Of a DNA stretch of 64,000 bases, positions 58,927-64,000 are shown piece by piece; position 1 is the first letter of the stretch; each line of letters starts with the position of its first letter. Under the pieces are notes generated by a model. That model had not been told where the DNA came from and made no database searches. It saw nothing but the letters and a program-made list of their open reading frames with translations. A program made the position numbers and the translations under genes. The DNA is from an uncultured Flavobacteriaceae bacterium (lineage in GTDB: Bacteria; Bacteroidota; Bacteroidia; Flavobacteriales; Flavobacteriaceae), in contig CAJQMT010000015.1 of NCBI GenBank assembly GCA_905479475.1, forward strand, positions 62,001 to 126,000. The letters are read 5' to 3'.

Positions 58927-59320
58927 AAATTGTTTCTGTGGTCGATTAAAACCTTTTGAGGAGTGTTGTGGTCTTATTTTGAAGGGGGACAAAGAAGCAA
59001 GCACAGCCGAAGAATTGATGCGTTCAAGATACAGCGCTTTTGTAAAGGCAGATGTGGACTATTTGATGAAGAGTTACCACAGTACAACGCGTCCTTTGTC
59101 TGAAAAAAAAGAAATCAAAGTTTGGGTGGATTCAGTGATTTGGCTGCATTTGCAAATTTTAAGCACTAACAAAGGTGGGGTTTCTGATATTGAGGGAACA
59201 GTAGTCTTCAAAGCTTCTTTCTTAGAGGAAGGTGATGTAAAAGTAATTTCTGAAAACTCTATTTTTGAGAAAGAAAAAGGAAAATGGAGGTATTTGAAAG
59301 AATATGAACCAAACGAGTAA
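58913..59320 (+). CDS. YchJ family protein with N-terminal SEC-C-like metal motif
   Basis: A 135-residue protein. The N-terminal cysteine pattern C-x-C-x8-C-C (Cys7, Cys9, Cys18, Cys19 in CFCGRLKPFEECCG) is the SEC-C-like zinc site, and ELMRSRYSAFVKADVDYLMKSYH is the YchJ core. E. coli YchJ is poorly characterised; a metal-binding or ribosome-related role is suggested only by the motif. It overlaps the small basic gene by 14 bp. Confidence 0.88.
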   Translation: MRKIKNCFCGRLKPFEECCGLILKGDKEASTAEELMRSRYSAFVKADVDYLMKSYHSTTRPLSEKKEIKVWVDSVIWLHLQILSTNKGGVSDIEGTVVFKASFLEEGDVKVISENSIFEKEKGKWRYLKEYEPNE

Positions 59321-59363
59321 GAAAATTATGTACACTTTTCGAAAATTCTAATGAATTAAACTT

Positions 59364-59371
59364 TATATTTG
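59364..59371 (+). promoter_or_regulatory. -7 box of the cold-shock-domain fusion gene
   Basis: TATATTTG, a perfect TAnnTTTG match, 32 bp before the ATG. No -33 TTG at the expected distance. Confidence 0.5.
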
Positions 59372-59403
59372 TGGTTCTAATTAAAAGAAAGCAATTCCAC
59401 TAA

Positions 59404-59850
59404 ATGGCAAGATCAGAACAAAGTTTTAGCAAAAAAGAAAAAGAAAAAAAACGTTTGAAAAAACGTGAATTGAAAATGAAGAAGAAGGAGGAGCGCAAAG
59501 CAAATTCTAAAGGAGGAGGCTTGGAAAATATGATTGCCTACGTGGATGCTTATGGGAATTTAACAGATACGCCGCCAGATCCGGCTGAAAGAGAAGTTAT
59601 TGATGCGGACAGTATCGAAATTGGAATTCCTAAAAAAGTAGAAGAAGAATACGACCCAGTACACAATGGAACTGTCGCTTTTTTCAATTCTTCAAAAGGT
59701 TTTGGTTTTATCAACGATTCGAACTCAAGTGAAAAGTATTTTGTGCACACCAGCGGTTTGATTGATTCGATTGCAGAAAATGACAAAGTGAGTTTTGAAT
59801 TAGAAAAAGGAATGAAAGGGATGAATGCAGTGAAGGTTAAAAAAATCTAA
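59404..59850 (+). CDS. Cold-shock domain protein with a lysine-rich N-terminal extension
   Basis: A 148-residue protein. The first about 40 residues are almost all lysine, glutamate and arginine (SKKEKEKKRLKKRELKMKKKEE), likely coiled or RNA-binding. A middle linker follows (about 45-84). The C-terminal cold-shock domain (about 85-148) has RNP1 KGFGFI and RNP2 YFVHTS. Its domain resembles the 63-residue cold-shock protein at 27.4 kb. Role in RNA handling is inferred. A strong terminator follows. Confidence 0.92.
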   Translation: MARSEQSFSKKEKEKKRLKKRELKMKKKEERKANSKGGGLENMIAYVDAYGNLTDTPPDPAEREVIDADSIEIGIPKKVEEEYDPVHNGTVAFFNSSKGFGFINDSNSSEKYFVHTSGLIDSIAENDKVSFELEKGMKGMNAVKVKKI

Positions 59851-59871
59851 TACAGGCATTTTTTAGATACA

Positions 59872-59903
59872 AAAGCTTCCTTTTTTTTGGAAGCTTTTTT
59901 TAT
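59872..59903 (+). terminator. Intrinsic terminator after the cold-shock fusion gene
   Basis: A 9-bp stem AAAGCTTCC/GGAAGCTTT with an all-T 8-nt loop and a downstream T run. Confidence 0.88.
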
Positions 59904-59955
59904 GCAATCTATTCAAAAGACATTCACAATGGACTTCGAAACCAATCCTTTTTTG

Positions 59956-59963
59956 TAATTTTG
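59956..59963 (+). promoter_or_regulatory. -7 box of pyrD
   Basis: TAATTTTG, a perfect TAnnTTTG match, 27 bp before the ATG. The -33 position carries TTC rather than TTG. Confidence 0.5.
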
Positions 59964-59990
59964 CGATAGCTTACAAACCAAGATATTTAC

Positions 59991-61022
59991 ATGTATAAAT
60001 CAATCATACGCTCCATACTTTTTCAATTCGATCCAGAAAAAGTACATTATTTCACTTTCTCGGCGATTAAATTAATTTCTAAAATACCAGGATTTCCTGT
60101 ATTGATTCGTTTTATTTTTCAAGTAAATAGTCCTAAACTAGAAAGGGAGCTTTTTGGCTTGAAATTTAAGAATCCCGTAGGATTGGCAGCAGGTTTTGAT
60201 AAAAACGCGGTGCTTTACAACGAACTTGCCGATTTTGGTTTTGGTTTTATTGAAATTGGAACCGTAACTCCGAAAGGGCAGGCTGGAAACCCTAAAAAAC
60301 GTTTGTTTCGGTTGAAAGACGATCAAGGAATCATCAACCGCATGGGTTTCAACAACGATGGGGTTTCAGCTGTTATAGAAAATTTAAAAAAGAACCAAGG
60401 TAAAATAATTATTGGCGGAAATATAGGAAAGAATACAGCTACTACTCCTGAACAATATACAGAGGATTATTGTGATGTATTCAAAGAATTGTACCCTTAT
60501 GTTGACTATTTCGTTTTGAATGTCAGTTGTCCGAATGTCGGAAGTCATGCAAAACTGCAAGACAAGGACTATTTGTTAGAGTTGATTGCTGCGGTACAAA
60601 AACTCAACAATCAGGAAAGTGTGCAAAAACCAATACTACTAAAAATTGCTCCAGATTTAAATGCACAACAATTGGATGAAATTGTAGCCTTGGTTGCCGA
60701 AACAACTATAGACGGAGTAATTGCGTCCAATACTTCGGTTGATAGAAAAGGACTTAGAGCCTCAGAAGTGCAATTAGAACAAATTGGAAACGGAGGCTTG
60801 AGTGGAAGACCAATTCGTAAAAAAAGTACCGCTACGATCAAATATTTAGCAGAGAAATCGAACAAATCTTTTCCTATTATTGGTGTGGGAGGAATTCATT
60901 CGGCAGCCGATGCATTGGAAAAAATTGCTGCGGGAGCTGACTTGGTGCAGATTTATACAGGCTTTGTCTATGAAGGACCTTCTTTAATTAAAAAAATCAA
61001 CAAGGCACTTTTAAAGAAATAG
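59991..61022 (+). CDS. pyrD: Quinone-dependent dihydroorotate dehydrogenase (class 2)
   Basis: A 343-residue FMN enzyme that oxidises dihydroorotate to orotate in pyrimidine synthesis and passes electrons to the membrane quinone. An N-terminal helical extension (about 1-45) for membrane docking, [35 protein letters not shown], catalytic Ser in [10 protein letters not shown], and [28 protein letters not shown] mark class 2. Menaquinone, made with the menC and menE products, is the likely acceptor. mvaB follows after 73 bp. Confidence 0.95.
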   Translation: MYKSIIRSILFQFDPEKVHYFTFSAIKLISKIPGFPVLIRFIFQVNSPKLERELFGLKFKNPVGLAAGFDKNAVLYNELADFGFGFIEIGTVTPKGQAGNPKKRLFRLKDDQGIINRMGFNNDGVSAVIENLKKNQGKIIIGGNIGKNTATTPEQYTEDYCDVFKELYPYVDYFVLNVSCPNVGSHAKLQDKDYLLELIAAVQKLNNQESVQKPILLKIAPDLNAQQLDEIVALVAETTIDGVIASNTSVDRKGLRASEVQLEQIGNGGLSGRPIRKKSTATIKYLAEKSNKSFPIIGVGGIHSAADALEKIAAGADLVQIYTGFVYEGPSLIKKINKALLKK

Positions 61023-61095
61023 TATCTTAGCATTGAGTCCTAGCAATTGTTGTTTGTTTTAATGATTGTGAATCCTAGCTAAATCTTTAAAATCA

Positions 61096-61959
61096 ATGAA
61101 ATCAGCAGTTAAAATCATTGAATGTCCTCGAGATGCTTTGCAAGGCATCAAAACTTTTGTGCCTACAGAGGCAAAAGCATCTTATATAAATGCCTTGTTA
61201 AGAGTTGGATTTGACACGATTGACTTCGGTAGTTTTGTAGCGCCCAAAGCGATTCCACAAATGAGAGATACAGCAGCGGTGTTGTCCTTATTGGACTTGT
61301 CTGAAACAAATAGCAAATTGTTAGCGATTGTAGCCAATGAACGAGGAGCGAGAGAGGCGTGTGAATTTGAAGAAATCAATTGTCTGGGTTTTCCTTTTTC
61401 TATTTCTGAAAATTTTCAAATGCGAAACACTCATAAAACCATTGCACAATCTGTAAAAGTGCTCGATGCAATTCTAAATATGGGGGTTCAAAAGAATAAA
61501 GAAGTAGTCACCTATATGTCTATGGGCTTTGGAAATCCTTACGGAAACCCGTGGAATGTTGATATTGTGGGGGAGTGGACCGAACGACTTTCTAAAATGG
61601 GTGTAAAAACACTTTCTTTGTCGGATACCATAGGTTGTGCTACTCCAGAATCCATTCAATTCCTGTTTTCAAATTTAATTCCTCAATATTCACACATTGA
61701 ATTTGGTGCTCATTTACACACAACGTATGCTACGGCAATTTCAAAAATTGAGGCAGCATTCATTGCGGGTTGTAGACGTTTTGATGGCGCTATCAAAGGA
61801 TTTGGTGGCTGTCCAATGGCTAAAGATGAATTGACAGGAAACATGCCTACCGAAAAATTACTGTCGTATTTTACGACAAAACGTATTCAAAACAACACAA
61901 AAGCAATGTCTTTTGAGAGTGCTTACAATTCTGCTCTTCAGGTGTTTGACGCCTTGTAA
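61096..61959 (+). CDS. Hydroxymethylglutaryl-CoA lyase
   Basis: A 287-residue enzyme that splits HMG-CoA to acetyl-CoA and acetoacetate, the last step of leucine breakdown. The substrate-site motif ECPRDALQG is at about 7-15, metal ligands are in HLHTTYATA, and the catalytic cysteine loop FGGCPMAKDELTGN matches the family signature. Length is normal. It is 73 bp after pyrD on the same strand, possibly co-transcribed, but no other leucine-degradation genes are nearby. Confidence 0.9.
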   Translation: MKSAVKIIECPRDALQGIKTFVPTEAKASYINALLRVGFDTIDFGSFVAPKAIPQMRDTAAVLSLLDLSETNSKLLAIVANERGAREACEFEEINCLGFPFSISENFQMRNTHKTIAQSVKVLDAILNMGVQKNKEVVTYMSMGFGNPYGNPWNVDIVGEWTERLSKMGVKTLSLSDTIGCATPESIQFLFSNLIPQYSHIEFGAHLHTTYATAISKIEAAFIAGCRRFDGAIKGFGGCPMAKDELTGNMPTEKLLSYFTTKRIQNNTKAMSFESAYNSALQVFDAL

Positions 61960-62000
61960 TAAAGACACACCTCTTTTATTTAAAATTATTCTAAATAAGT

Positions 62001-62030
62001 TTGTTCAAGTTAATATGTTGCGTATCTTTG
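62001..62030 (+). promoter_or_regulatory. Promoter of the DUF4856 gene
   Basis: TTG (62001-62003), 19-nt spacer, TATCTTTG (62023-62030): a perfect Bacteroidota consensus, 50 bp before the ATG. Confidence 0.8.
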
Positions 62031-62080
62031 CAGCGTAAAATTAAGTTATTTTTAAACAATCTAAATAAGAATAAAATATT

Positions 62081-63310
62081 ATGAAAAGAAATGTGAGAAA
62101 CACCAGTTTGTTATTTGCTATAGTAACAACCCTTTTGTCTTGTAGTGAGGATGACAAAATAACGAATGCTTTTGTGGATTCTGTAAACGATATAGATGTT
62201 GCGTTTCAAGTGCCTTCTACTTACGTATATGAGAGAAACGATGTGTCTACAGTAAGTTATGCACGTCAAACAACACGTCTTTCAATGGCCAAAGAAATTT
62301 TAGGATTCCTTTCCGTAGATTCAGATAAATCTGTCGAGGAAATAGAGGCTGCTTTTGCTCATGTGGCAGGAGCCGATGATTTTTCTACCAATGAGCTCAA
62401 TGAGTCCTCTAAAAGTGTGAAAAGTAAAGTGGCAGCTTCGGATGATTTGTTTGGGAGCGATGCGCTCGCAAAGGAAGCAAAACAAAAAGAGCTGTCTGAT
62501 TTTTTGAAAAAGCAGGTGACAGAAGTCGTTCCAAATGGTGAAATAGAAGCAGCGGCTGGAGTTGCAGGTTTTATAGGTTCAAGGTATGTAAGTGCAAAGG
62601 GATTAGAATACAATCAGGCTTTCAATAAGGGGTTGATAGGTGCGCTGATTGTAGATCAAGTATTGAATAACTATTTAGGGAATAACAGGATTTCAAACGA
62701 AGCTTATATTGCAGACAATACATCGGAGACATTGGTTTCTGGAAAATCATACACAACCTACGAACATCATTTTGACGAAGCCTACGGTTATGTGTATGGA
62801 GATGCAAGCGTGAATGGAGAAAGTCCAGTTACAACAGAAGAGGATAAGTTTTTGTTCAAATACATTGCTAAAGTGAATGGAGATTCTGATTTTTCAGGAA
62901 TTCAAGATCAAATTTTTAAAGCGTTTAAACTCGGTCGAGCGGCCGTAGTTGCCAAAGAGTACGATGTTTTGAGTGATGCTATTGAAGTTTTGCAATATCA
63001 AATTTCCAAAGTTATCGGCGTTCGAGCAGTCCACTACCTTCAAGCAGGGAAAAGAGATTTAGCGGGAGAAGCATACGCATCTGGATTCCACGGATTGTCA
63101 GAAGGTTATGGGTTTATCTACAGTTTACAATTTACTCGAAATCCAGAGACAGATGCGCCGTATTTTACGTTTTCAGAAGTAAATGCAATGATTGCCAAAT
63201 TAGAGAATGGAGATGGATTTTGGGGTCTTACAGACGGAGTGGTATTAGACGAAATTTCGGATGAGATTTCTGCTAAATTTGATTTCACAACAGCGCAAGC
63301 AGCGGAATAA
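62081..63310 (+). CDS. DUF4856 family lipoprotein
   Basis: A 409-residue exported protein with a lipobox (TTLLSC, lipidated Cys21). The body fits DUF4856 (STYVYERNDVSTVSYARQTTRLSMAKEI, YEHHFDEAYGYVYGD, LSEGYGFIYSLQFTRNPETD, WGLTDGVV), a helical Bacteroidota family repeatedly seen beside imelysins and thought to take part in iron acquisition; its activity is unknown. It is followed after 86 bp by an imelysin gene on the same strand. A hairpin lies between them. Confidence 0.88.
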   Translation: MKRNVRNTSLLFAIVTTLLSCSEDDKITNAFVDSVNDIDVAFQVPSTYVYERNDVSTVSYARQTTRLSMAKEILGFLSVDSDKSVEEIEAAFAHVAGADDFSTNELNESSKSVKSKVAASDDLFGSDALAKEAKQKELSDFLKKQVTEVVPNGEIEAAAGVAGFIGSRYVSAKGLEYNQAFNKGLIGALIVDQVLNNYLGNNRISNEAYIADNTSETLVSGKSYTTYEHHFDEAYGYVYGDASVNGESPVTTEEDKFLFKYIAKVNGDSDFSGIQDQIFKAFKLGRAAVVAKEYDVLSDAIEVLQYQISKVIGVRAVHYLQAGKRDLAGEAYASGFHGLSEGYGFIYSLQFTRNPETDAPYFTFSEVNAMIAKLENGDGFWGLTDGVVLDEISDEISAKFDFTTAQAAE

Positions 63311-63321
63311 AAAATAAACAT

Positions 63322-63361
63322 AAAAGTATTTGAGTAGATTGAATTTTACTCAGATACTTTT
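63322..63361 (+). terminator. Hairpin between DUF4856 and imelysin genes (possible attenuator or terminator)
   Basis: A 15-bp stem (arms 63322-63336 and 63347-63361, one G-T wobble) with a 10-nt loop. Its T tail is short (TTTTGATT), so termination may be partial. Confidence 0.6.
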
Positions 63362-63364
63362 GAT

Positions 63365-63372
63365 TAATTTTG
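63365..63372 (+). promoter_or_regulatory. -7 box of the imelysin gene
   Basis: TAATTTTG, a perfect TAnnTTTG match, 24 bp before the ATG and right after the hairpin. TTG at 63339-63341 gives a 23-nt spacer. Confidence 0.5.
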
Positions 63373-63396
63373 CCAACTATTATAATACATATCATC

Positions 63397-64000
63397 ATGA
63401 TAAAAAACAGCTTTTTGATCTTCTTATTTTCTTTGTGGTTCGCTTCTTGTGCTACTGATACTGAAGATCAGTGTACAACAGATGATTTTGACAGAGGTGC
63501 TATGTTAACCAATTGGGCGGAGAATATTATTATTCCTGCTTATGAGAATTATGTGGACAAATTGGAAGATTTAAAATCGGATCTTACTGCATTTTCAGAC
63601 GCTCCAAATCAAACAAATTTAAACCAGGCCAGAACTTCATGGCTGGGTGCTTACGTTGCATGGCAAAAAGTAGCACTTTTTCAAATAGGAAAGGCGGAAA
63701 CTGAAAGATTGAGAGATTACTCCAATACCTATCCTTTGGACGCAGTGGGATTGGAAAATAATATAGAGACTGGTTCCTATGATTTGTCATTGTCTACACA
63801 ACTAGACAAGCAAGGATTTCCTGCATTGGACTATTTGTTAAATGGGGTAGAAAATACAGACCTTGAAATTTTGAATGTTTACAACAGTACTACCTCTTAT
63901 ACGAATTATTTACTTGCTGTAAGTACTAGACTTGAGGAGATGGCTTTGTCCGTTTTACAAGATTGGAACACTTCCTACAAATCGACATTTATAGCCGATG
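63397..64000 (+). CDS. Imelysin family lipoprotein, N-terminal part (runs off the right edge)
   Basis: The first 201 residues of a longer protein. A lipobox (SLWFASC, Cys18) places it at an outer or inner membrane surface. The segment MLTNWAENIIIPAYENYV, TSWLGAYVAWQKVALFQIG and the QGFPALDYLLNG block (the GxHxxE-like position of the family) match imelysin/IrpA-like peptidase M75 proteins, associated with iron uptake. The C-terminal half lies beyond the window. It pairs with the DUF4856 gene. Confidence 0.9.
   Translation, partial: MIKNSFLIFLFSLWFASCATDTEDQCTTDDFDRGAMLTNWAENIIIPAYENYVDKLEDLKSDLTAFSDAPNQTNLNQARTSWLGAYVAWQKVALFQIGKAETERLRDYSNTYPLDAVGLENNIETGSYDLSLSTQLDKQGFPALDYLLNGVENTDLEILNVYNSTTSYTNYLLAVSTRLEEMALSVLQDWNTSYKSTFIAD

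Overview
The window is a 64-kb piece of an AT-rich chromosome from a Bacteroidota bacterium, most likely class Flavobacteriia, family Flavobacteriaceae. This rests on a giant secreted protein with a type IX secretion (T9SS) type B C-terminus, promoters of the TTG-N19-TAnnTTTG type instead of Shine-Dalgarno-led genes, a bacillithiol biosynthesis gene (bshB1), short MenE and RibB variants typical of the group, a DUF4856-imelysin pair and an OstA-like protein. It looks like stable core genome. I see no transposase, phage gene, integron or CRISPR array, and no broken genes; the only truncated genes run off the two ends.

Layout. 1-2.3 kb: start of an M1 metallopeptidase with a DUF6702 gene upstream, then peptidase E. 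2.3-8 kb: minus-strand run ftsK, lolA-like, lptF/G-like, ribB. 8.2-10 kb: two peroxiredoxins (tpx and an AhpC type) and an orphan glycogen-binding domain protein. 10.3-13.5 kb: release factor 3, a ZIP transporter and a methyltransferase. 13.6-19.3 kb: a 1890-residue secreted repeat protein containing an exact 710-bp internal direct repeat. 19.3-27.3 kb: a THUMP RNA methyltransferase, xerD, aroQ, an acyltransferase, a dicarboxylate symporter, a DCC protein, pcm, a CPBP protease and menE. 27.4-38 kb: cold-shock protein, class III aminotransferase, OstA-like protein, purA, a Fur-family regulator, a 2-hydroxyacid dehydrogenase, a RelA/SpoT protein, an M48 protease and a SpoU methyltransferase. 38-47.7 kb: dnaK behind a sigma-54-like promoter, a cysteine-free endonuclease III, bcp, priA, menC and a UvrD helicase. 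48-52.4 kb: a cobalamin-uptake locus (TonB receptor under a B12 riboswitch and two binding proteins). 52.4-64 kb: a cyclophilin-FKBP fusion, five tRNA genes (Gly, Lys, Tyr, Lys, His), MlaFE-type transporter genes, kdsC-like, glutathione peroxidase, bshB1, a small basic protein overlapping a YchJ-family gene, a cold-shock-domain fusion, pyrD, HMG-CoA lyase, DUF4856 and the start of an imelysin.

Functional links. lolA-like, lptF/G-like, ostA-like, kdsC-like and mlaFE all serve outer-membrane or LPS biogenesis. tpx, ahpC, bcp, glutathione peroxidase and bshB1 form a thiol and peroxide defence set. menC and menE belong to menaquinone synthesis. The B12 riboswitch, TonB receptor and binding proteins form a cobalamin acquisition unit.

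I did not find a clear unknown multi-gene system. The most unusual observations are the 710-bp repeat inside the giant protein, the sigma-54-type promoter with a palindrome before dnaK, and the cysteine-less endonuclease III. Start codons were moved from the longest open frame where a -7 box lies on top of, or downstream of, that longer start.
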